Shown here: piece after piece, positions 1 to 5,593 of the stretch
Layout: each line of letters begins with the position of its first letter
Position numbering within the stretch: position 1 is the first letter of the stretch
Notes under the pieces: generated by a model
Database searches by the model: none
Seen by the model: only the letters and a program-made list of their open reading frames with translations
Told to the model about the DNA's origin: nothing
Origin: Gracilibacteraceae bacterium
GTDB lineage: Bacteria; Bacillota; Desulfitobacteriia; Desulfitobacteriales; Syntrophobotulaceae
DNA length: 5,593 nt
Assembly (NCBI GenBank): GCA_031274335.1
Contig: JAISQG010000205.1
Span: 1 to 5,593 of the forward strand
Reading direction: 5' to 3'
Position numbers and translations under genes: made by a program

Positions 1-2216
1 ACAAGCCCCTCGCGCCCGAATTCAGCCGCCAGGAAGTCCGCGAGCGGCTGGGTCATCTCCCTGAATTGCGTAAACACGAGAACGCGTTCGCGTTTTTCGC
101 GGATGGTTTCGCATATTTCCGCGAGCTTGGCAAATTTGCCGCTGTCCTTTTCCTCAAAATCGGGCTGCCCGAGATATTGAGCGGGATGATTGCAAATCTG
201 CTTGAATTTCATGATGCTCGCCAGCACCAGGCCTTTGCGCGAGATGCCGGCGGCGTTCTCCAGCGCCGTTTTGACCTCTCTAACAAGCGCGCTGTACAAA
301 ACGGCCTGTTTTTTGGTGAGCGCGGTAAGCGCGCGGGTTTCCACTTTGTCCGGCAGATCCGAGATCACGGTTTTATCCGTTTTCAGCCGCCGCAAAATAA
401 AAGGGTTCACTGCCGCGCGCAGTCGCGCGTAGCCGGTGGGACTGTCTTTCAGGCTTTTGATGAATCCGGTGAATTCCTTTCCTGTGCCCAGCAGTCCCGC
501 ATTGAGGAAATCGAATATTGACCAGAGATCGGACAGCCGGTTTTCTATCGGGGTGCCGGTCATGGCTATTTTCATGGCCGCCTTAATAAGTTTTACCGCT
601 TTTGTCTGCCTGTTCGCCGGGTTTTTTATCGCCTGCGCTTCGTCTAAAATAAGCAAATCCCATTTGACCGCCGCCAGCGTCTCCAAGCGCGCCGCCATGC
701 CGTATGTTGTGATAAATAATTCCGCTTCATCTAATGTGAATTCCCTGTTCGCCGTGTGTATGACCTTGCAGCGCAGTCCGGGCGCAAAGCGTGCGGCCTC
801 CGCCTGCCAGTTATGGAGCAGGGAGGCGGGTATTATGAGCAGCGCGTTGAATTCCCCGCCGCGGCGCAAAAGGTCGAGCAGCGCCAGTATCTGTATTGTT
901 TTGCCGAGGCCCATATCGTCAGCCAGCAGCGCGCCGAAGCCCAGCCGCCTCATCATGTGCAGCCAGCTTAAACCTTCCTGTTGGTAGGCGCGCAAAACAG
1001 CGCGGAAGTCCGCGCCGGGTTCTACGCGCTCTATTTCCGCCGGGTTTTGCATCCGGCGCCGCATATCCCGCAGCCACTGGCCGTTGGAGATCTCAAATTC
1101 CGCGAGTCCTTCCGCGGCCGGCATCGTGGTCAGGCCCAGCTGCAAGCGCATGGCGTCCGCAAAGGTCATTTTGCCGAGCTTTTCCGCCTCCCGGAAAGCC
1201 GCCAGCGCCGCGCGCAGCTTGTCTCGATCCGCCTCCACCCATTTTCCCTTGATGAAAGAGAGCCCGCCGGTTTGCGACAGCAGCTGCTCGACTTCCTCGC
1301 GTGTCATGGCCAGATCGCCGAGATAAATCTCCGGCGTGAACTCCATAATGGCGTCAAGCCCCACGCCCGCCGGCTCGCGACTCCCGATGGAGAGCGAAAC
1401 CCGCGCGTTGCCCTTGCGGCGCCACCAGTCCGGGATGCGGCACACAATGCCGCACTCCTCGTAGAGTTCCGTCTCCTTCAAAAATATATAGGCCTCGTCG
1501 GAGGTGAATTTCAGCGGAGAAAAAAGCTCTCCGCTCTCCACGAGATCGGAGATAAAATCGCTGCGCTCCGTCGCGCGGCTCACTGTGACCAGCAGGGCCA
1601 GCAGCTTGTCTTTATCCCCGTCATGCTCCAGAAGGGCGTTTTTCAGCGGCATGTGGCGGATGAGATTCCCCGCGATGCCGGTGCTGTACGTGGCCAGAAA
1701 CGCAAAGGGGTACTCGTCTGATTTGAATTCCACGAGGTGAAAAAACACCCGCCCCGCCATTTGAAGCGCCGCGTTTTTTTTGCGCAAATATTCTTCGATC
1801 GTGCCGGCGAAAGCCGCCGCCTCGGAGTTGAAAATATTTGCCAATTTATTCCATGTACTGTTTATCCAAGCCGGCGTGACATTTTCTATCCCCGGTGCAA
1901 ACGGGACCAGACTGACAAGCTCATCCGTCACGCGCGCGTCCGCCGGTTTCGCCTTGCGCGTTATTTCCAAATCGCCGTCGCGTGACAATTCGTATACAAA
2001 CCGCGAAGCGATATTTCTGAGAAAAATCAGCGACGCGGATAATTCGCTGTCTCCGGCGGCAAATCCCAGATTGTACAAGGTCTCATACGGCTTCCGGCTC
2101 AGATCCTGGTACAACTTTTCGTCAAATGCCGCAGTTTTGTCATCCACCGGCGTTTTATCGGCCGTGAAACCGTCCGCGAGGTACACCGCGTTCAATTCAT
2201 AATGCTGCATATCCAT
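1..2216 (-). CDS. SNF2-family DEAD/DEAH-box helicase, C-terminus cut by window edge
   Basis: Open over 738 codons with no stop; the left edge removes the C-terminal part. Seen: helicase lobe 1 with motif I GLGKT (Lys at about residue 439), motif Ia IIPASLLHNW (about 460-475), motif II DEAQ (525-528) and motif III TGTP (553-556), then the start of lobe 2 with VLVFTQF (about 712-718). Residues ~255-335, with an LGDLAMTREEVEQLL stretch and a GKWVE motif, resemble the bacterial SNF2-associated region that precedes the ATPase core. This family (COG0553) uses ATP to translocate on double-stranded DNA and remodel protein-DNA complexes; the role of this member is unknown. The final helicase motifs would lie outside the window. 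It lacks the look of RapA. Start: ATG at 2216; a second ATG at 2210 (MDM) sits better behind the GGGGG at 2218-2222 (7 bases). No other in-frame start exists back to the stop at 2310-2312. It has its own promoter and no apparent link to the ureide genes. Confidence 0.95.
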   Translation of the reverse strand, partial: MDMQHYELNAVYLADGFTADKTPVDDKTAAFDEKLYQDLSRKPYETLYNLGFAAGDSELSASLIFLRNIASRFVYELSRDGDLEITRKAKPADARVTDELVSLVPFAPGIENVTPAWINSTWNKLANIFNSEAAAFAGTIEEYLRKKNAALQMAGRVFFHLVEFKSDEYPFAFLATYSTGIAGNLIRHMPLKNALLEHDGDKDKLLALLVTVSRATERSDFISDLVESGELFSPLKFTSDEAYIFLKETELYEECGIVCRIPDWWRRKGNARVSLSIGSREPAGVGLDAIMEFTPEIYLGDLAMTREEVEQLLSQTGGLSFIKGKWVEADRDKLRAALAAFREAEKLGKMTFADAMRLQLGLTTMPAAEGLAEFEISNGQWLRDMRRRMQNPAEIERVEPGADFRAVLRAYQQEGLSWLHMMRRLGFGALLADDMGLGKTIQILALLDLLRRGGEFNALLIIPASLLHNWQAEAARFAPGLRCKVIHTANREFTLDEAELFITTYGMAARLETLAAVKWDLLILDEAQAIKNPANRQTKAVKLIKAAMKIAMTGTPIENRLSDLWSIFDFLNAGLLGTGKEFTGFIKSLKDSPTGYARLRAAVNPFILRRLKTDKTVISDLPDKVETRALTALTKKQAVLYSALVREVKTALENAAGISRKGLVLASIMKFKQICNHPAQYLGQPDFEEKDSGKFAKLAEICETIREKRERVLVFTQFREMTQPLADFLAAEFGREGL

Positions 2217-2224
2217 ACCCCCAG

Positions 2225-2252
2225 GCGGAGCGGCTGGGTTAAAGCGCTCCGC
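2225..2252 (-). repeat. Hairpin in the helicase mRNA leader
   Basis: GCGGAGCG at 2225-2232 is exactly complementary to CGCTCCGC at 2245-2252, with a 12-base loop. On the helicase transcript it ends only 2 bases before the G-run that serves as ribosome binding site. It has no following U-run, so it is not an intrinsic terminator. An effect on translation is inference. Confidence 0.4.
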
Positions 2253-2311
2253 GATTACCGCGGCCCTGTCCGATGCGCGCCAGCAACGGCAGAGACGAAA
2301 TCTGCCATTTT

Positions 2312-2340
2312 ATTGTAATCGCCGCGGCGCAGTTTGTCAA
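2312..2340 (-). promoter_or_regulatory. Sigma70-type promoter of the helicase gene
   Basis: On the minus strand, TTGACA (2335-2340, a perfect -35) is followed after exactly 17 bases by TACAAT (2312-2317, one mismatch to TATAAT). Transcription would start near 2305, giving a leader of about 90 bases. The site lies in the 213-base gap between the permease stop and the helicase start, so the helicase is probably expressed independently. The gap shows no convincing intrinsic terminator for the permease transcript, so read-through is also possible. Confidence 0.85.
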
Positions 2341-2429
2341 CCACTCTGCCGCGGCGGGGGTGTAGATATAAATATTTGGTATTTACAGCATGGAGATAGT
2401 ATTAATGCCTTGGAAGAGGGCGCGTTGAT

Positions 2430-3812
2430 CTATTTTTTCGCGAAAATCGTGCCGGCCTTGAACGGCGAATCCGGGAAGGCGAATTTCATCAGCAGGAAAT
2501 ACGAGAGCCCCGCGACCGTGAGGCCGATGATCCAGGCCAGCTGCACGAGCAGGAAAGCCGCGCCGGCGCCGAGAAACATGGCGATGAGCGCGCAGGGGTT
2601 AAAACCGGCGAAAGGCCCGTCCTCGCGGTACAAATCTTCAATATTCACTTTTTGCCGGCGCAGGATATAGTATTCGATAAGCAGTATCGCCACGATCGGC
2701 CCCAGAAAAGCGGAATAAATCAGGATGAACATGCTGAGACCTTCGGCGGAGGAATCCTGCACCAGCACCCAGGGAAACGTGGCCAGCGGCAGCACGCCGG
2801 CGATTGTCACGGCCGCTTTGTACTTCAGTTTTGTCAAGAGCGTGATCACATAGGTCGGCGGGATGATATTAGCCACCATGTTGACGGCCACGGCACCCAG
2901 CACGATGAAAACAGAAACGAAAACCGTGATATAAGGATTGTCCACGACCAGGGCAAACGCTTTTACCGGATTGGAAATGCCGGTGGCCGAGGCCAGCATC
3001 GCGCCGATGCAAAGCACAAAGCCGTAGGCGATCAGGATGGGCGAAAAATAGAGGAAGCCGCGGCGGGAATCCCGGATGCCGGGGCGCAGCTCGCGCGAAT
3101 AATCGGCGGCGCTGAGAAAAATCGCCGCGTAATTGCCCATAAAAACCATGATGAAGGCGAAAAACGGCAGCCCCCAGGAACCGTCGGCCTGCACCCATTT
3201 TTCCGCGATCACGCCGCTGTGATTCGCGAGCAGGAGGCCGAAAACGTATATCAGCGCGGCGACGATGACAATGGAAGTAAGCGTTTCCACCCATTTGATC
3301 GAGTGAAATCCGTACAGCGACAGCAGGATTTGCAGCAGCTGCAAAACAATGAAACAGAGAAAGACATTGTCGAAAGCGTTGCCGGAAACGATTTTGGCAA
3401 TCTCATTCAGCGCCGTGCCGCCGATCCAGCTCTGGAAGCCGTACCAGATGAGCGCCGGGATGCCGCGCAGCAGCGAGGAAATCACCGAGCCCTTCACGCC
3501 GAAAGACAGGCGCAGCTGCATCACGTAGGGGATGCCGGCGCGGTAGCCCAGTCGGTCATTCAGGGCGAAAACCGTCGAAATGATGGCGATGGCGATAATC
3601 GCGGCGGCGAAGGTCTGGAAAATGTTCAGCGTGGCGACGCCGGCGACGATGAGACTGGCGCCCAGTGTCATATTGCCGAGATTGATGCCGTCGCCGATCC
3701 ACATAAACATATAGGGCACCGGCCCTAGAGTGCGGCTGCTTTCCGGCTTCGGCCGCAGGGATTCGTCCACGCCGGATTGCGTCCGGGCATTTTCTTCTGC
3801 AATAGCAGTCAT
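2430..3812 (-). CDS. NCS1-family permease, probable allantoin (or hydantoin/nucleobase) transporter
   Basis: A 460-residue polytopic inner-membrane protein, the usual length for nucleobase:cation symporter-1 proteins. Seen: a hydrophilic N-terminus of ~30 residues, then about a dozen hydrophobic segments; LRLSFGVKGS (about 101-109) between early helices; WYGFQSWIGG (123-132) in helix 3; AADYSR (235-240) after helix 6; and VNMVANIIPP (310-319) in helix 8. In Mhp1, the hydantoin transporter of this family, a Trp and a Gln four residues apart in helix 3 contact the ligand; W123 and Q127 match that spacing, and N311/N315 fall where the helix-8 ligand Asn lies. The Trp expected in helix 6 appears to be Tyr228. 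The gene follows allB by 17 bases with a good Shine-Dalgarno, so import of the allantoinase substrate is the best inference. Cytosine, uracil or hydantoin uptake are alternatives. Family placement is firm; the substrate is not. Confidence 0.95.
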   Translation of the reverse strand: MTAIAEENARTQSGVDESLRPKPESSRTLGPVPYMFMWIGDGINLGNMTLGASLIVAGVATLNIFQTFAAAIIAIAIISTVFALNDRLGYRAGIPYVMQLRLSFGVKGSVISSLLRGIPALIWYGFQSWIGGTALNEIAKIVSGNAFDNVFLCFIVLQLLQILLSLYGFHSIKWVETLTSIVIVAALIYVFGLLLANHSGVIAEKWVQADGSWGLPFFAFIMVFMGNYAAIFLSAADYSRELRPGIRDSRRGFLYFSPILIAYGFVLCIGAMLASATGISNPVKAFALVVDNPYITVFVSVFIVLGAVAVNMVANIIPPTYVITLLTKLKYKAAVTIAGVLPLATFPWVLVQDSSAEGLSMFILIYSAFLGPIVAILLIEYYILRRQKVNIEDLYREDGPFAGFNPCALIAMFLGAGAAFLLVQLAWIIGLTVAGLSYFLLMKFAFPDSPFKAGTIFAKK

Positions 3813-3821
3813 AGCGATGAT

Positions 3822-3827
3822 CTCCTT
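3822..3827 (-). promoter_or_regulatory. Ribosome binding site of the permease
   Basis: AAGGAG on the minus strand, 9 bases before the ATG at 3812. It lies inside the 17-base gap after the allB stop, which supports co-transcription and supports this start. Confidence 0.8.
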
Positions 3828-3829
3828 TG

Positions 3830-5182
3830 CTATTTACTAGGCTTCAAGAGGCGTCCGGACGGTTCCCCGATGATTTTGCCGTCCAGAAAAACGGTTTGCC
3901 CCCGCAGCAGGGTGCGGGTCACCACGCCTTGAAAGCGGGCGCCCAGATAAGGGCTGACCTTGTGCTTGTAAAACAGGGCGGAGGGCTCCAGTGTATAGGC
4001 GCGATCCAGATCGACGAGCGCCAGGTCGGCGTCAAAGCCGGGAGCTATCCGGCCTTTGCTCACTAGGCCGAAAATTTCGCTGACATTCCGCGCCGTCAAA
4101 GCGGCGATGTCGGAAAGCTCCATCTGCCGCCCGTGCCAAGCGTGAGTCAGAAGCGCGGGCAAAGTGCTCTGACAGGCGGCAATGCCGCCCCAGGCCCGCA
4201 GAAATTCCCCTTTTTTCAATTCCGGGTCCGAAGGCGAATGATCGGAAGAAACAAAAGCGATCTCCCCGTTGCGCAGCCTGTCCCACATTTCGGCGCGGTT
4301 GGCCTCGCCGCGGATGGGCGGCGAACATTTGGCGGCGGCGCCCAGGCGAACCACGTCTTCTTCCGTGAAAATAAGATAATGCCCGATTGTTTCGCAATAA
4401 GCGTCCACGCCCCTGTTCCGCGCCCGCGTCACAAGATCGGCTGCCGCCGCCGTGCTGACATGGGCGATGATCAGACGGCAGCCGGTTTCTTCCGCCAAAG
4501 CCAGCAAACCGGCGACGCTTTCCGTCTCGGTCACGGGCGGCCGCGTCGCTTCGTATTCGCGGGCGGATGTGCGGTTTTCCGCTTTGGCCCGCTCCGTCAG
4601 GGCTTGGGTGATTTCCGCGTTTTCACAATGCACCATAAGCGGCAGGCCGAGCCGGGCGAGTTTTTCCATGCCGATAAGCAGCGTATAATCGTCCGCGCGC
4701 TCAAATTCGTCGATGCCGCTGAAACAGGCAAAAGCCTTGAAGCCTACCACGCCGCTTTCCGCCAGTTCTTCCAGCTTGTCCAAATTGCGCGGGGTCAAGC
4801 CTCCCCAAAACCCGAAGTCCACAAAAGAGTCTCTCCGGGCCACGGCCAGCTTGTCCCGGAAAGTTCCGGCATCCAGAGTGCAAGGGCTGCAGTTGAGCGG
4901 CATGTCGAAAAAAGATGTGGCGCCGCCCGCCGCCAGGGCGCTGCTGCCGGTGCGGATGGTCTCCCATTCTGTCCGCCCGGGGTCGTTAAAATGCACGTGT
5001 CCATCCGTGCAGCCGGGAAAAACATGCAGACCCGAGGCATCGATCGTTTCCCCGGCAGAGCCGGGCAATTCCGCTTCCAGGGCGGCGATTTTTCCGTCGG
5101 AAACGCCGATATCCGCTTTCCGTGTCCCTGCGGGCGTGACGACTTGGCCTCCCCGCACAATTAGGTCATACAAATTGCTCAT
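3830..5182 (-). CDS. allB: Allantoinase
   Basis: A 450-residue cyclic amidohydrolase, full length for allantoinase, which hydrolyses (S)-allantoin to allantoate in the cytoplasm, an entry step for using purine nitrogen. Seen: an N-terminal small beta domain (1-55), then the metal-dependent barrel. The binuclear centre is complete: H62 and H64 in DGHVHFNDPGR, K149 in GFKAF (the carboxylated lysine of the family), H185 in VHCEN, H241 in IIAHVS and D314 in SSDHSP. The NDPGRTEWE and FFDMPLN motifs are typical of allantoinases and separate it from dihydropyrimidinases, D-hydantoinases and most dihydroorotases. The C-terminal domain carries the usual GRIAPGFDADLALVD strand. The ATG at 5182 has GGAGGAG just before it and gives the family's normal N-terminus. 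It is the first gene of a unit with the permease. No allantoate amidohydrolase, ureidoglycolate or uricase gene is in the window. Activity on another hydantoin-like ring cannot be excluded. Confidence 0.96.
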   Translation of the reverse strand: MSNLYDLIVRGGQVVTPAGTRKADIGVSDGKIAALEAELPGSAGETIDASGLHVFPGCTDGHVHFNDPGRTEWETIRTGSSALAAGGATSFFDMPLNCSPCTLDAGTFRDKLAVARRDSFVDFGFWGGLTPRNLDKLEELAESGVVGFKAFACFSGIDEFERADDYTLLIGMEKLARLGLPLMVHCENAEITQALTERAKAENRTSAREYEATRPPVTETESVAGLLALAEETGCRLIIAHVSTAAAADLVTRARNRGVDAYCETIGHYLIFTEEDVVRLGAAAKCSPPIRGEANRAEMWDRLRNGEIAFVSSDHSPSDPELKKGEFLRAWGGIAACQSTLPALLTHAWHGRQMELSDIAALTARNVSEIFGLVSKGRIAPGFDADLALVDLDRAYTLEPSALFYKHKVSPYLGARFQGVVTRTLLRGQTVFLDGKIIGEPSGRLLKPSK

Positions 5183-5184
5183 TT

Positions 5185-5191
5185 CTCCTCC
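5185..5191 (-). promoter_or_regulatory. Ribosome binding site of allB
   Basis: GGAGGAG on the minus strand. The GGAGG core is 4 bases and the distal GAG 2 bases from the ATG at 5182: very strong complementarity with slightly short spacing. It fixes the allB start. Confidence 0.8.
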
Positions 5192-5217
5192 GATCCGGCC
5201 GGTTAGCGGCCCCTGCC

Positions 5218-5242
5218 CGCGGGCGAACGCTTCTTCGCCGCG
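5218..5242 (-). repeat. GC-rich hairpin in the allB leader
   Basis: On the minus strand CGCGGCGAA pairs with TTCGCC-C-GCG around a 6-base loop, giving nine base pairs with one bulged C. It lies about 27 bases upstream of the allB ribosome binding site. The adjacent bases contain GCCCGCGGGC (5215-5224) and CCGGCCGG (5195-5202), so alternative folds are possible. No U-run follows it. It does not resemble a riboswitch class that I recognise. Confidence 0.4.
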
Positions 5243-5262
5243 CTAAAAAAATTGTCCTCTGG

Positions 5263-5275
5263 TTGACCAAATTTT
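5263..5275 (-). promoter_or_regulatory. Candidate operator with TTGGTCAA core (PucR-box-like)
   Basis: The minus strand reads AAAATTTGGTCAA here, just inside the predicted start of the allB transcript. From memory, the Bacillus subtilis PucR box for purine-catabolism genes is WWWCNTTGGTTAA; this site agrees at 10 of the 12 specified positions. The same bases form TGGT-CA-ACCA (5260-5269), an imperfect dyad like those bound by GntR-type repressors. Position near +4 to +16 would favour repression. The regulator is unknown and a short motif like this can occur by chance. Confidence 0.3.
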
Positions 5276-5285
5276 AATCAGCTTC

Positions 5286-5314
5286 AGTATAACAGATGCC
5301 GCCCGAGAAAGCAA
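5286..5314 (-). promoter_or_regulatory. Sigma70-type promoter of the allB-permease unit (extended -10)
   Basis: On the minus strand, TTGCTT (5309-5314) is followed after 17 bases by TATACT (5286-5291), with TG one base upstream of the -10 (TGTTATACT), an extended -10 element. The predicted start is near 5279, giving a leader of about 97 bases. The -35 is imperfect (4 of 6), which fits a regulated promoter. Confidence 0.75.
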
Positions 5315-5358
5315 CGGCTTTTTTATGTAAATTAGGAATATTTTTGTGATGAAGCATG

Positions 5359-5372
5359 GAATCGCACGATTC
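5359..5372. promoter_or_regulatory. Palindrome, candidate upstream activator site
   Basis: GAATCG-CA-CGATTC is a perfect 6-base dyad with a 2-base centre. A further GAATC half-site follows at 5379-5383 after a T-rich spacer, giving three GAATC/GATTC units in 25 bases. The centre is about 178 bases before the predicted sigma54 start, within the usual range for enhancer-type activator sites, and about 85 bases upstream of the predicted allB start. No regulator can be named. Confidence 0.4.
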
Positions 5373-5379
5373 TTTTTCG

Positions 5380-5401
5380 AATCAGAGGAAGGGCACTGAT
5401 T
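5380..5401. repeat. Inverted repeat AATCAG / CTGATT
   Basis: AATCAG (5380-5385) and CTGATT (5396-5401) are perfect complements separated by 10 bases. The left arm overlaps the third GAATC unit of the neighbouring palindrome, so the two may form one compound binding region. It could also be chance. Confidence 0.3.
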
Positions 5402-5461
5402 GGCGGCGTGCGGAAGCGGATTTGAGAGCAGGCGGCAGGTCGGGATCAAGAGTACATATAT

Positions 5462-5474
5462 CATCAAGACTTTT
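5462..5474 (+). promoter_or_regulatory. Weak candidate IHF site
   Basis: CATCAAGACTTTT matches the IHF consensus WATCAANNNNTTR except at its first and last positions. It lies between the candidate activator sites and the sigma54 promoter, about 75 bases before the predicted start, where IHF commonly bends DNA at such promoters. IHF may not exist in this host, so this is tentative. Confidence 0.2.
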
Positions 5475-5517
5475 CCAAAACTATAGACTTGCTTGAATTA
5501 TCTGTGTGTAGGGCATA

Positions 5518-5533
5518 TGGCACGATAATTGCA
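5518..5533 (+). promoter_or_regulatory. Sigma54 (RpoN) -24/-12 promoter reading out of the window
   Basis: TGGCACGATAATTGCA fits the sigma54 consensus TGGCACGNNNNTTGCW at every defined base. The invariant GG (5519-5520) and GC (5531-5532) are separated by the required 10 bases. Transcription should begin about 12 bases after the GC, near 5544, going rightwards and away from allB. The first ATG after that point is at 5579, preceded only by a weak AGG, so the real start of the driven gene probably lies beyond the edge or is this ATG. Such promoters need an AAA+ activator, and dyads upstream at 5359-5401 are suitably placed. Confidence 0.85.
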
Positions 5534-5568
5534 TTATGCATTTGGCGGGCAGGATTTCATAGCTTCGC

Positions 5569-5591
5569 GATTCAGGCAATGGGGATTCAGG
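5569..5591. repeat. Direct repeat GATTCAGG
   Basis: GATTCAGG occurs at 5569-5576 and again at 5584-5591, 15 bases apart, in the predicted leader of the sigma54 transcript. GATTC also recurs in the palindrome at 5359-5372. It may be a binding site or chance. Confidence 0.2.
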
Positions 5592-5593
5592 TT

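Larger units (their letters stand above)
5183..5593. other. Gene-free control region between allB and a divergent gene outside the window
   Basis: I find no credible coding sequence in these 411 bases. The part next to allB (5183-5243) is GC-rich and folds into hairpins in the allB leader. From 5245 onward the composition is more AT-rich, with T-runs and A-runs. It holds a sigma70-type promoter reading left towards allB, a sigma54 promoter reading right, and several short inverted repeats between them. This is the architecture of a shared divergent regulatory region. Confidence 0.8.

Noticed and set aside
66..1721. Several plus-strand open frames across the left part of the window
   Set aside because: All overlap the helicase, which reads through without stops and carries motifs I, Ia, II and III in order.
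1..2216. Helicase as part of an antiphage defence island
   Set aside because: SNF2 proteins occur in some defence systems, but no methylase, nuclease or other defence gene is visible, and the neighbours are metabolic.
2258..2356. Three CCGCGG palindromes around the helicase promoter (2258, 2322, 2349) as possible operators
   Set aside because: CCGCGG also occurs several times inside the genes of this window, so the count is explained by GC-rich composition.
2369..2385. TAAATA / TATTTA hairpin downstream of the permease stop
   Set aside because: Only six A-T pairs and no following U-run on the minus strand, so it is too weak to call a terminator.
2435..2446. Perfect 12-base palindrome TTTTCGCGAAAA
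   Set aside because: It encodes the last residues of the permease and lacks terminator or operator context; probably chance.
2652..3728. Long plus-strand open frame of 358 codons
   Set aside because: It is antisense to the permease, rich in His, Arg, Gln and Asp with no recognisable domain, and arises from the codon bias of the real gene.
4133..5164. Long plus-strand open frame of 343 codons
   Set aside because: It lies antisense to allB, whose catalytic residues are all intact; the composition is that of a shadow frame.
5243..5467. A 74-codon minus-strand open frame upstream of allB
   Set aside because: It has no useful ribosome binding site or recognisable domain, and it overlaps the allB promoter and dyads.
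5579..5593. ATG at 5579 as the start of the sigma54-driven gene
   Set aside because: Only five codons are visible and the ribosome binding site is weak, so it cannot be supported as a gene from this window.

Overview
The window holds three genes, all on the minus strand, and a long control region at the right-hand end. In transcription order they are an allantoinase (allB, 3830-5182), an NCS1-family membrane permease (2430-3812), and the first 738 residues of a bacterial SNF2-family helicase (1-2216) whose C-terminus lies beyond the left edge. All three frames are intact as far as they can be read. I see no RNA gene, CRISPR array, insertion sequence or integrase.

allB and the permease are 17 bases apart and each has a good Shine-Dalgarno, so they form a two-gene transcription unit. 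The inferred role is import of allantoin (or a closely related hydantoin or ureide) and opening of its ring to allantoate, an entry step for using purine-derived nitrogen. A sigma70-type promoter with an extended -10 (5286-5314) lies about 100 bases before allB, and the leader between them contains a GC-rich hairpin and a TTGGTCAA box. The helicase is a separate unit with its own near-consensus promoter (2312-2340). It has no evident functional link to the ureide genes.

The most interesting element is at 5518-5533 on the plus strand: a 16-base match, with no mismatch, to the sigma54 consensus TGGCACG-N4-TTGCW. It points out of the window to the right. Inverted repeats at 5359-5401 lie where an enhancer-binding activator would be expected. 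A sigma54-controlled gene therefore probably begins just past the right edge, divergent from allB and perhaps sharing the same nitrogen or purine theme.

Organism: moderately GC-rich bacterium with strong GGAGG-type ribosome binding sites, canonical sigma70 promoters and, by implication, sigma54 (RpoN). That would fit a Bacillota (for example Negativicutes-like), a Synergistota or another anaerobic lineage, but the sequence alone does not settle the phylum. No wholly new system is visible; the novelty lies in the regulatory region and in details of the permease.
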